Source: an uncultured Hydrogenophaga sp. (GTDB lineage: Bacteria > Pseudomonadota > Gammaproteobacteria > Burkholderiales > Burkholderiaceae_C). From it: 64,000 nt of DNA. Shown here piece by piece: positions 7,813-15,503 of the stretch. The translations under genes were made by a program, and so were the position numbers. Every line of letters starts with the position of its first letter. Within the stretch, counting starts at the first letter, position 1. The DNA lies in NCBI RefSeq assembly GCF_958439165.1, contig NZ_OY288121.1:22120-86119 (forward strand), read 5' to 3'. Under the pieces are notes generated by a model. That model was not told the origin of the DNA. It worked only from the letters and a program-made list of their open reading frames with translations, and did not search any database.

Positions 7813-9174
7813 ATGTCCGCCACGCCCTCCCGACCTTCCCCGCCGGCCTCCGGCCGCTTCCTGACCGGCTCCACCCTGGGCCACGTCACCTCCATGACCG
7901 CAGCCGGATCGGTCGGGCTGCTGGCGCTGTTCGCGGTCGATGTGCTCAACCTGTTCTACATCGCCCGCATGGGCCGGCCGGAGCTCACCGCTGCCGCCGG
8001 TTATGCGGCCACGCTGCTGTTCTTCCTGACCTCGCTCTCGATCGGGCTGGCCATCGCGGCCACCGCCCTCACCTCGCGCTCGCTGGGTGCCGGGCAGACG
8101 GCGCAGGCACAGCAGATGGCGGGCGCCTCGCTGGCCTACATGGGGCTGTCCATGGCCGTCTGCGCCCTGCTCATGGCGCCTGCGGTGCCCTGGATGCTGC
8201 AGGCCCTGGGCGCCCAGGGCGAAGCGGCCCGGGCGGCCGAGCGCTTCATGTGGATCGTGCTGCCCTCGGCCCCGCTGCTGGGCCTGGCCATGGGGCTGGG
8301 TGCCCTGCTGCGCGCGGCCGGCGACGCCCGCCGGGCGATGGGGGTCACGCTGTGCGGTGCGGTGGTGGTGGCCTGCCTGGACCCCCTGTTCATCCTGACG
8401 CTGGGCTGGGGCCTGGACGGCGCTGCCGTGGTCACGCTGATGGCCCGGGCCGCCATGGTGGCCTTCGGCCTGCAGGCGCTGGTGCGCCGCCACCGGCTGT
8501 GGGCCTGGCCGACCCGGATCACGCTGCGCGAGCACTGGCGCCCGTACATGGCCATCGGGGTGCCGGCGGTGCTGACCCAGCTCGCCACGCCGGTGGGCAA
8601 CGCCATGGTCACCGCCGTCATGGCACCGTTCGGCGATGCGGCCGTGGCGGCCTGGGCGGTGATCGTGCGCATCATCCCCATGGCCTTCGTGGCGCTGTTT
8701 GCGCTCTCGGGTGCGGTCGGGCCGATCATGGGTCAGAACCTGGGCGCGCAGCGGCACGACCGGCTGCGCAGCACGCTGGACGACAGCCTGAAGCTGGTGG
8801 TGGTCTACGTGCTGGCGGTGTGGCTGGTGCTGGCGCTGGGCCGGGGCTGGATCGCGCAGGCTTTCGGGGCCACCGGGCAGGCGGCCGAGCTGATCGAGTT
8901 CTTCTGCCTGTTCGTGGCCGGCAGCTACCTGTTCAACGGCGCGCTGTTCGTGGCCAACGCCGCGTTCAACAACCTGGGTTTCGCGTTCTATTCCACCGCG
9001 CTGAACTGGGGCCGCGCCACGCTGGGTGTCGCGCCCTTCATCGTGCTGGGCGGCCAGTGGAATGGCGCCACCGGCGTGCTCGCCGGCTACGGTCTGGGCG
9101 TGGTGGGCTTCGGCGTGGCCGGCATGTGGCTGTGCCGGCGGGTGATCCACCGGCTGGAGGCCAGGGCCGGCTGA
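7813..9174 (+). CDS. MATE family multidrug efflux transporter
   Basis: A 453-residue protein with about twelve hydrophobic segments and two related halves, as in the MATE family of Na+ or H+ coupled drug exporters. The first half holds LFAVDVLNLFYIARMGRPE, and the second half holds FALSGAVGPIMGQNLGAQ, the typical helix 7-8 region. It starts 25 nt after the stress protein gene on the same strand. It is convergent with matB, with only six bases between the stops and no hairpin terminator in between. The substrate is unknown. Confidence 0.88.
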   Translation: MSATPSRPSPPASGRFLTGSTLGHVTSMTAAGSVGLLALFAVDVLNLFYIARMGRPELTAAAGYAATLLFFLTSLSIGLAIAATALTSRSLGAGQTAQAQQMAGASLAYMGLSMAVCALLMAPAVPWMLQALGAQGEAARAAERFMWIVLPSAPLLGLAMGLGALLRAAGDARRAMGVTLCGAVVVACLDPLFILTLGWGLDGAAVVTLMARAAMVAFGLQALVRRHRLWAWPTRITLREHWRPYMAIGVPAVLTQLATPVGNAMVTAVMAPFGDAAVAAWAVIVRIIPMAFVALFALSGAVGPIMGQNLGAQRHDRLRSTLDDSLKLVVVYVLAVWLVLALGRGWIAQAFGATGQAAELIEFFCLFVAGSYLFNGALFVANAAFNNLGFAFYSTALNWGRATLGVAPFIVLGGQWNGATGVLAGYGLGVVGFGVAGMWLCRRVIHRLEARAG

Positions 9175-9180
9175 GCCGCC

Positions 9181-10734
9181 TCAGCTGAACAGGCCCTTGT
9201 GCTGGTCGCGCAGCAGGTTCTTCTGGACCTTGCCCATGGTGTTGCGCGGCAGCTCGGGCACCAGGAAGCAGCGCTTGGGAATCTTGTAGTTGGCCAGCCG
9301 CGCCTTGAGCGAGTTGATGAGCACCTGCGGGTCGGGCTCGGTGCCCGGGCGGGCGATCACCACCGCCACGCCCACTTCACCGAAGTCCGGGTGCGGCACG
9401 CCCACCACCGCGCTCTCGGCCACACCGGGCATCTGGTTGAGTTCACTCTCGATCTCGGCCGGGTAGACGTTGTAGCCGCCGGAGATGATGAGGTCCTTGC
9501 TGCGCCCCACGATGACCACATAGCCGCGCTCGTCCACCTTGCCCACGTCACCGGTCTTGAAGAAGCCGTCGCTGGTGAACTCCTCGGCCGTCTTTTCCGG
9601 CATGCGCCAGTAGCCGTTGAACACGTTCGGGCCCCGCACCTGGATGCCGCCGATCTCGCCGGTTTCCACCGGGCGGCCGGCGTCGTCCACCACACGCAGC
9701 TGCACGCCCGGCAGCGGGAAGCCCACGGTGCCGCCGCGCCGCTCGGTCTGTCCGGGGTGGCGCGGGTCGGCCTGGCAGGGGTTGGAGGTGAGCATGATGG
9801 TCTCGCTCATGCCGTAACGCTCCAGGATGGTGTGGCCGGTGCGTTCCTGCCAGGCCTGGAAGGTCTCGATCAGCAGCGGCGCCGAGCCGGAGACGAACAG
9901 GCGCATGCCGGCCGCCGCCTCGCGGGTGAGGCCGGGTTCGGCCAGCAGACGGCTGTAGAGCGTGGGCACGCCCATGAAGACGGTGGCCCGCGACATCAGG
10001 CCCAGCACCGCCTTGGGCTCGAACTTGTTGAGCCACAGCGTGGGACTGCCGTTGATGAGGGCGCCGTGGATGGCCACGAACAGGCCGTGCACATGGAAGA
10101 TGGGCAGCGCGTGGATGAGCACGTCGTCCGGCTGCCAGCCCCAGTAGTCGCGCAGCACGCGGGCATTGCTGAGCATGTTGCCGTGCGAGAGCATGGCGCC
10201 CTTGCTGCGGCCGGTGGTGCCGCTGGTGTAGATGATCACGCCCAGCTCGTCGGCGGCGCAGGTGGCCGGGGTGTGCACGTCGCTGTGGTGGGCGGCGCGG
10301 TCCAGCAGGCTGCCGGTGCGGTCATCGCCCAGGGTGAACACATGGCGGGTGCCGGCCTTGAAGGCGATCTTGGACACCCAGCCGAAATTGGCCGGGCTGC
10401 AGACCACCATGGCCGGTTCGGCGTTGCCGACGAAGTACTCGATCTCGCCGGCCTGGTAGGCGGTGTTGAGCGGCAGGAACACATGACCGGCCCGCAGCGT
10501 GGCCAGGTACAGGATGAGGGCCTCGACCGACTTCTCCACCTGCACGGCGATGCGCGAGCGCGGCGGCAGGTTCAACGAATCGATCAGGTTGGCCAGCATG
10601 GCGGTGGCGCGGTCCAGGTCGCGCCACGTGTAGCACAGGCCGGACTGGCTGCCGCCCACCGTTTCCACCGCAGTGGCGTCGAGGTCGGCCGGGAAGGCGT
10701 CGCGCAGGGCGACAAACAGGTTGTGGTTGCTCAT
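9181..10734 (-). CDS. matB: malonyl-CoA synthetase (malonate--CoA ligase)
   Basis: A 517-residue adenylate-forming enzyme that converts malonate, ATP and CoA to malonyl-CoA. The ANL superfamily motifs are present: the P-loop-like IIYTSGTTGRSKG, ERYGMSETIM, the hinge region KTGDVGKVDERGYV, and the C-terminal catalytic lysine region PRNTMGKVQKNLL. The N-terminus (NHNLFVALRDAF) and the motif LNTAYQAGEIEYF resemble MatB rather than long-chain acyl-CoA synthetases. The malonyl-CoA decarboxylase in the same gene run supports a role in malonate use. It is the last gene of the cluster. Confidence 0.9.
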   Translation of the reverse strand: MSNHNLFVALRDAFPADLDATAVETVGGSQSGLCYTWRDLDRATAMLANLIDSLNLPPRSRIAVQVEKSVEALILYLATLRAGHVFLPLNTAYQAGEIEYFVGNAEPAMVVCSPANFGWVSKIAFKAGTRHVFTLGDDRTGSLLDRAAHHSDVHTPATCAADELGVIIYTSGTTGRSKGAMLSHGNMLSNARVLRDYWGWQPDDVLIHALPIFHVHGLFVAIHGALINGSPTLWLNKFEPKAVLGLMSRATVFMGVPTLYSRLLAEPGLTREAAAGMRLFVSGSAPLLIETFQAWQERTGHTILERYGMSETIMLTSNPCQADPRHPGQTERRGGTVGFPLPGVQLRVVDDAGRPVETGEIGGIQVRGPNVFNGYWRMPEKTAEEFTSDGFFKTGDVGKVDERGYVVIVGRSKDLIISGGYNVYPAEIESELNQMPGVAESAVVGVPHPDFGEVGVAVVIARPGTEPDPQVLINSLKARLANYKIPKRCFLVPELPRNTMGKVQKNLLRDQHKGLFS

Positions 10735-10761
10735 GACGGGCTGGATTGAGGCGGGGGGAAA

Positions 10762-11556
10762 TCAGCGCTCCTGGAAGACCGGCGGGCGCTTGTCCAGGAA
10801 TGCGGTGATGCCCTCCCGGTGGTCGGGGCTGGGGGCGTAGTCGTAGGCATGTGCCAGCAGTTCGGCATCCGGCGGCGGCGGCATCACGGCGCGCAGGTTC
10901 TGCTTGTTCATGCGGCTGGCCTGCGGCGAAAGGTCGGCAATGTAACCGGCGCGGGCGGCGGCGTTCGACAGCACGGTGGAATCTTCCACCACCGCATTCA
11001 GGAAGCCGCGGTACATCAGGGTGTTCGCGTCCAGCACGCCCCCCTGGAGCAGCATCTCGCGGGTCGAGAGCGTGCCGGCTTCACGGGCCACCAGCTGGGC
11101 CTCCCGCGGCGCCATCGGGAAGCCGAGCTTGGCAATGGGCGCACCGAAGCGGGCGTTGCGTCCGGCCACCCGGATGTCGCAGCAGCAGACGATTTCCACC
11201 CCGCCGCCCATGCAGTAGCCTTCGACGGCCGCCACCAGGGGCAGGTCGCAGTCGAGCATGGCCGAGAGGCCACCCCAGACTTCGCGCTCGTGGAATTCGC
11301 GCAGTTCTTCGGTGCGGAAGCGGAAGTCCGGGTATTCGGCAATGTCGCCGCCGGCGCAGAAGTTGCCGCTGTCGCCCTGGATCACCACGACCCGCACACC
11401 CGAAAGCTCGCCCTTGCCCTCCTGGAGCCGGTGAAAGGTGGTGGCCAGCTCGCGCCACATCGCCCGGGACATGGCGTTGAGGCGCTCGGGGTTGAAGATG
11501 GTGACTCGGGCCAGTGCCCCTTCGCGCACCAGGCGAATGCTGCCGCCGCCTTGCAT
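10762..11556 (-). CDS. enoyl-CoA hydratase/isomerase family protein
   Basis: A 264-residue crotonase-fold protein. It shows the first oxyanion-hole region (NFCAGGDIAEYPDF) and the second (GYCMGGGVEIVCCCDIRVA). Its place between the Bug receptor and malonyl-CoA synthetase suggests it handles a CoA ester made by the cluster, but malonyl-CoA catabolism needs no hydratase, so its reaction is unclear. The ATG overlaps the Bug stop by one base (TGATG), which points to translational coupling. Crotonase-type decarboxylases also share this fold, so a decarboxylase role is another possibility. Confidence 0.85.
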   Translation of the reverse strand: MQGGGSIRLVREGALARVTIFNPERLNAMSRAMWRELATTFHRLQEGKGELSGVRVVVIQGDSGNFCAGGDIAEYPDFRFRTEELREFHEREVWGGLSAMLDCDLPLVAAVEGYCMGGGVEIVCCCDIRVAGRNARFGAPIAKLGFPMAPREAQLVAREAGTLSTREMLLQGGVLDANTLMYRGFLNAVVEDSTVLSNAAARAGYIADLSPQASRMNKQNLRAVMPPPPDAELLAHAYDYAPSPDHREGITAFLDKRPPVFQER

Positions 11557-12539
11557 CAGTCGAGCTTGGCGCCGGACGCCTTGACCACTTGCGCCCATTT
11601 GCGGATCTCGCCCTTGACGAAGCTGTCGAAGGCATTGCCGCTCAGGTCGGGGAACTCGGCGCCCTGGTTGGCCCACACCGCCTTGGCCTCGTCGGTGTTG
11701 ACCGACTTGCGGATCTCTTCGATGGCAGCCTTCTGGGCATCGGCCGGGGTACCTTTGGGCGCCCACACGCCGTACCAGGTGGTCACGTTGTAGTCGGGCA
11801 GGCCGAGTTCGGCGGCGCAGGGCACGTCCGGGAAGGCCGGGTTGCGCTTGGCACCGGCCACCATGAGCGCCTTGATGCGGCCACCCTTGATGTGCGCAGC
11901 CGACGAGCCGAGACCGTCGAACATCATGTCGACGTTGCCGGCGATCAGGTCGTTCAGGGCCGGGCCGGCTCCGCGGTAGGGAATGTGGGTGATGAAGGTC
12001 TTGGTCTGCTGCTTGAACAGCTCGCCGGCCAGGTGGTGCGAGGTGCCGCCGCCGGCCGAGCCGTAGTTCAGCTTGCCCGGGCTGGCCTTGACCTGCTTGA
12101 GGAAGTCCTGGAAGTTGCCAGGCACCCGCTTGGGGTTGACCACCAGCACCTGCGGCACGCTGGCCACCAGGATCATGGGGATCAGGTCCTTCTCGATGTC
12201 GTAGTCGAGCTTGGGGTACATGGCCGGCGCGATCGAGTGGTGCACCGCCCCCATGAACAGGGTGTAGCCATCGGGCTGGGCCTTGGCCGCGATGCTGGCG
12301 CCCAGGGTGCCGCCGGCACCGCCCCGGTTGTCGATGACCAGCGACTTGCCCGTGATCCGGGTGAAGGCCGCCGACAGCGGGCGGGCGAAGGCATCGGTAC
12401 CGCCGCCGGCCGGGAACGGCACGATCATGGTGACCGGCTTGGCCGGCCAGGCGGCCTGCGCCAGGGCGCCGGCATGGTGAAGGGCCGTGCCGGCCAGGGC
12501 GACGCCCAGCAGATGGCGGCGTTGCAGCGATGCGTTCAT
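11556..12539 (-). CDS. tripartite tricarboxylate transporter substrate-binding protein (Bug/TctC family)
   Basis: A 327-residue periplasmic binding protein with a Sec/Tat-like signal peptide (RRHLLGVALAGTALHHAGALAQA). The mature start WPAKPVTMIVPFPAGGGTDAFAR is the hallmark of Bug receptors, and LNYGSAGGGTSHHLAGELF forms the ligand loop. These proteins capture organic acids. No TctA or TctB membrane subunits are nearby, as is common for the expanded Bug family in Burkholderiales. Context suggests malonate or a related diacid as ligand. It lies 40 nt after malonyl-CoA decarboxylase. Confidence 0.92.
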   Translation of the reverse strand: MNASLQRRHLLGVALAGTALHHAGALAQAAWPAKPVTMIVPFPAGGGTDAFARPLSAAFTRITGKSLVIDNRGGAGGTLGASIAAKAQPDGYTLFMGAVHHSIAPAMYPKLDYDIEKDLIPMILVASVPQVLVVNPKRVPGNFQDFLKQVKASPGKLNYGSAGGGTSHHLAGELFKQQTKTFITHIPYRGAGPALNDLIAGNVDMMFDGLGSSAAHIKGGRIKALMVAGAKRNPAFPDVPCAAELGLPDYNVTTWYGVWAPKGTPADAQKAAIEEIRKSVNTDEAKAVWANQGAEFPDLSGNAFDSFVKGEIRKWAQVVKASGAKLD

Positions 12540-12579
12540 GGTGTTGTCTCCGTGCTTGTGGTTGTGGGCGGGAAAGCGT

Positions 12580-13905
12580 TCAAAGGTACAGGTCTTCCAG
12601 GGCGCCGGCCATCGGTACTTTTCCGGCTGCCAGCTGGGAGCGGTGGCGGTCGAGCCGCTTGAGGTCGTAGAGGTAATTGACCATCAGACCATAGGACTGC
12701 TTGATCCCCTTGGAAGAGGGATCGGCCGCCCAGTTCAGGCGCTCGACCCGGGCGCCATTGCCCAGGTGGAAGCGGGCCACCGGGTCCAGCGGCTTGCCTT
12801 CCGACAGCTCCCGGGTGAGGTACCGGGCAGCCCAGCCCAGCAGGGCCCGGCGCGGGGTGTCGTGTTCGCCCAGCTCGTCCCACCGCTCCCAGGCGGCCAG
12901 CAGCTCGGCGGGGGCGTTGCGCTGCAGCCAGGGCCGCAGCCCGGGGATGGGCGAGAGGGTGGCGAACACCTTGAGGCGGGGGAACTCGGCCTTGAGGGTG
13001 TCGACCACGTTCTTGATGAGCGAATCGCCGAAGCTCACGCCGCGCAGCCCGGTCTGGGTGTTGCTGATGGAATAGAAGATTGCGGTGGTGGCGCGGGTCA
13101 GGTCGTCCGGCGCGGCCGATTCGTCCAGCAGCGGCGTGATGCTGTCGGCCATGTGGTTCATCAGCGCCACTTCCACGAAGATCAGCGGCTCGCCCGGCAG
13201 CCGGGGGTGAAAGAAGCCGTAGCAGCGCCGGTCGCTGTCGAGCCGGTTCTTCACGTCGGCCCAGCTGCGGATGTCGTGCACCGCCTCGTACTTGATCAGC
13301 TTCTCCACCAGCGAGGCCGGCGAGTCCCAGCTGATGCGGCGCAGCTCCAGGAAGCCGACATCGAACCAGGTGGAGAACATGTACTCCATCTCGACATCCA
13401 GCGCCTGCAGCGAAGGCTCGGCCTTGAGGTGCGGCTGCAGCTCGGCCCGCAGGTCGACCAGGAAACGGATGCCGTCGGCATGGGCGCTGATGCGTTGCAG
13501 CACCCGCCGACGGGGCGACACGGTGGCGCGCCGAAAACGCACCTCGGCCGCAGCCTCGTCGGGCGTGCCGACGGCAGCCGCCATATCGACCTGGGCCTTG
13601 CGGACCTTCTCCGGGTCGGCCTTGAACAGCTCGGACAGCAGCCGCCACACGTCGCGCCGCTCCTCAGGTGCGGCGGCGGTGTACCAGTCCATCAGCACCT
13701 GGGCCCGGCGACCGCCCTCCACTTCGCTGACCATCGGGTCGACCACCGCCATGATCTCGTCCAGCCGCTGGCGCAGGGCGCGTGGGGCCAGCGCTTCCTC
13801 GGGCTGGCGCAGCCGGGCCTTGAGCCGCTCGGCAATGCCGCGGCGGGCCGCAGGCGGGGTTCGCAGCTTGCCCACCCGCTCGGTGATCCAGGTCGATGCG
13901 CTCAT
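12580..13905 (-). CDS. malonyl-CoA decarboxylase
   Basis: A 441-residue enzyme of the MLYCD/MatA family that converts malonyl-CoA to acetyl-CoA and CO2. The N-terminal half is helical (about residues 1-160). The C-terminal catalytic domain shows conserved stretches FFHPRLPGEPLIFVEVALM, FYSISNTQTGLRGVSFG and RFHLGNGARVERLNW, the last with the conserved catalytic His. The ATG at 13905 overlaps the stop of the GntR gene by four bases (ATGA). An open frame continues upstream through the regulator gene, but the family N-terminus (MSASTWITERVGKL) begins here. With matB it forms the malonate to acetyl-CoA route. Confidence 0.93.
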   Translation of the reverse strand: MSASTWITERVGKLRTPPAARRGIAERLKARLRQPEEALAPRALRQRLDEIMAVVDPMVSEVEGGRRAQVLMDWYTAAAPEERRDVWRLLSELFKADPEKVRKAQVDMAAAVGTPDEAAAEVRFRRATVSPRRRVLQRISAHADGIRFLVDLRAELQPHLKAEPSLQALDVEMEYMFSTWFDVGFLELRRISWDSPASLVEKLIKYEAVHDIRSWADVKNRLDSDRRCYGFFHPRLPGEPLIFVEVALMNHMADSITPLLDESAAPDDLTRATTAIFYSISNTQTGLRGVSFGDSLIKNVVDTLKAEFPRLKVFATLSPIPGLRPWLQRNAPAELLAAWERWDELGEHDTPRRALLGWAARYLTRELSEGKPLDPVARFHLGNGARVERLNWAADPSSKGIKQSYGLMVNYLYDLKRLDRHRSQLAAGKVPMAGALEDLYL

Positions 13906-14570
13906 GCCGAAATCCTTGAGGTGCGTTGGCGTGCCAGTTCGCGCAGCGCCTCGCGCTGGCGGACCAAGTGGGTTCGCATCGCGGCCTCCGCACCCTCGGC
14001 ATCGCGGGCCTTGAGCGCGGCATAGACCACCATGTGCTCGGCCAGGCTCTGGGCCAGGCGGCCCGGCGCGTGCAGCTGCTGCAACCGGGCCAGCCGCAGG
14101 AGCTTGCGCAGGTCGCCGATCACCTGGGCCAGCCAGCGGTTGTCGGCCAGGGTGATGATGGCTTCGTGGATGGCGTGGTTGGTTTCGTAGTACTCGGCAA
14201 TGCGCCGGGCCTGGGCATGGCGGTTCAGGCGCTCGTGCAGCGAGTCGAGGGCGGCCAGGTCGGCGTCGGTGGCGTTGCGGGCCGCCTCGAAGGCGCAACG
14301 GCCCTCGAGCAGTGCGATGACCGGAAAGATCTCGTCCAGGTCGCGCTCGGTGATCTGGTTGACGAAGCAGCCGCGCCGCGGCTCGTGGCGCAGCAGCCCC
14401 TCGGCGGTCAGCACCCGCAGGGCTTCGCGCAGCGGCGTGCGGGAAATGCCCATCTGCTCGCACAGGGCGGGCTCGTCGATGAAGCTGCCCGGCAGCAGGC
14501 TGCCGCCAAAGATCAGCCCCCGCAGCCGGTCGGCCACGTCATCGTGCAAGGAGCTGGAAACCACGCGCAT
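13902..14570 (-). CDS. GntR family regulator, FadR/FCD subfamily (probable malonate regulator)
   Basis: A 222-residue regulator. Residues 8-75 form a winged helix with the GntR signature EQMGISRTPLREALRVLTAEGLL, and residues 85-210 form an all-helical FCD ligand domain with the usual His ligands (NHAIHEAI, EHMVVYAAL). It is first in the run with malonyl-CoA decarboxylase, Bug receptor, hydratase-like gene and matB, and the arrangement matches MatR of other malonate clusters. It probably represses the whole run and responds to a malonate-derived ligand. This is inferred from position and family. Confidence 0.88.
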   Translation of the reverse strand: MRVVSSSLHDDVADRLRGLIFGGSLLPGSFIDEPALCEQMGISRTPLREALRVLTAEGLLRHEPRRGCFVNQITERDLDEIFPVIALLEGRCAFEAARNATDADLAALDSLHERLNRHAQARRIAEYYETNHAIHEAIITLADNRWLAQVIGDLRKLLRLARLQQLHAPGRLAQSLAEHMVVYAALKARDAEGAEAAMRTHLVRQREALRELARQRTSRISA

Positions 14571-14602
14571 GGACAGGTCGGATGGGTGTCAGGAACAGGA
14601 AA

Positions 14603-14624
14603 ATTACCTGTAATAACGCGTAAT
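14603..14624 (-). promoter_or_regulatory. candidate GntR operator upstream of the malonate cluster
   Basis: ATTAC-CT-GTAAT (14603-14614) is an inverted repeat with perfect five-base arms, followed six bases later by a second GTAAT (14620-14624). It lies 33-54 bases before the regulator start codon, in the only AT-rich part of this intergenic space. GntR/FCD proteins bind short dyads of this kind. Function is inferred. Confidence 0.4.
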
Positions 14625-14642
14625 CCTAGCCATCTGCACAAC

Positions 14643-14669
14643 AAAAAGGGCAGGTGATTACCCTGCCCT
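14643..14669 (-). terminator. Rho-independent terminator of lgt
   Basis: On the minus strand a perfect eight-base stem, AGGGCAGG with CCTGCCCT, and a seven-base loop are followed directly by five T residues. It lies 31 bases after the lgt stop and ends the ilvD-lgt transcript before the malonate regulator gene. Confidence 0.85.
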
Positions 14670-14699
14670 GCGTCCTGTCGCCCGTTCGGGGCGCGGGAA

Positions 14700-15503
14700 T
14701 CAGCCCGTCCTGGGACGGCTGGTCCAGGCCAGCGCCAGGCCCGCCAGGATCATCGGGATGCAGAGCCATTGGCCCATGCTCATGCCCAGCGAGAGCAGGC
14801 CCAGGTGGGCGTCGGGCTCGCGGAAGAATTCGGCCACGAAGCGGAACACGCCGTAGCCCAGCAGGAACATGGCCGACACCTGTCCGGTGGCGCGCGGCTT
14901 GCGGGCGTAGAGCCACAGCAGCACGAACAGCAGCAGGCCCTCCAGCAGGAACTGGTACACCTGCGAGGGGTGGCGCGGCAGGTCGCCCGCACCCCGGAAC
15001 ACCATGCCCCAGGGCAGCGACGGATCGGCCACCCTGCCCCACAGCTCACCATTGAGGAAGTTGCCCAGGCGGCCTGCGGCCAGCCCGGTGGGCACGCAAG
15101 GGGCCACGAAGTCCATCACCTGCAGGAACGGCCGGCTGCGGCTGCGCGCAAACCAGACCATGGCCAGCAGCACGCCGATCAGACCGCCATGAAAGCTCAT
15201 GCCGCCCTGCCAGACCGCGAACACCTCCAGCGGGTGCTGCAGGTAATAGCCCGGCTGGTAGAACACGCAGTAGCCGATGCGCCCGCCCGCCACCACGCCC
15301 AGCACGCCCAGGAACAGAATGTCCTCGACGTCACGGGCGCTCCAGGCCGGCTCGCGCAGGCTGGCGAACGGCTCGTGCTTCAGGCGAAGCCGGCCGAGCA
15401 CCACGAACAGCACGAAGGCAGCGAGGTAGGTCAGGCCGTACCAGTGGATGGCCACGGGGCCCAGCTGCAGTGCAACCGGGTCGATGGCAGGGTGGATCAG
15501 CAT
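14700..15503 (-). CDS. lgt: prolipoprotein diacylglyceryl transferase Lgt
   Basis: A 267-residue inner-membrane enzyme that moves diacylglycerol from phosphatidylglycerol to the lipobox cysteine of prolipoproteins. About seven membrane helices are visible. The family motifs are GMSFHGGLIG, with the essential His, and the Lgt signature GRLGNFLNGELWGR. The ATG overlaps the ilvD stop by one base (TGATG), so the two are translated together. A clear terminator follows. At least two lipoproteins are encoded elsewhere in the window (the RND adaptor and its outer-membrane factor). Confidence 0.96.
   Translation of the reverse strand: MLIHPAIDPVALQLGPVAIHWYGLTYLAAFVLFVVLGRLRLKHEPFASLREPAWSARDVEDILFLGVLGVVAGGRIGYCVFYQPGYYLQHPLEVFAVWQGGMSFHGGLIGVLLAMVWFARSRSRPFLQVMDFVAPCVPTGLAAGRLGNFLNGELWGRVADPSLPWGMVFRGAGDLPRHPSQVYQFLLEGLLLFVLLWLYARKPRATGQVSAMFLLGYGVFRFVAEFFREPDAHLGLLSLGMSMGQWLCIPMILAGLALAWTSRPRTG

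Noticed and set aside
13906..14463. Extended N-terminus of malonyl-CoA decarboxylase running through the regulator gene
   Set aside because: The upstream open frame overlaps the whole GntR gene in another frame and is Arg/Pro-rich. The family N-terminus begins at 13905 with an ATGA overlap.
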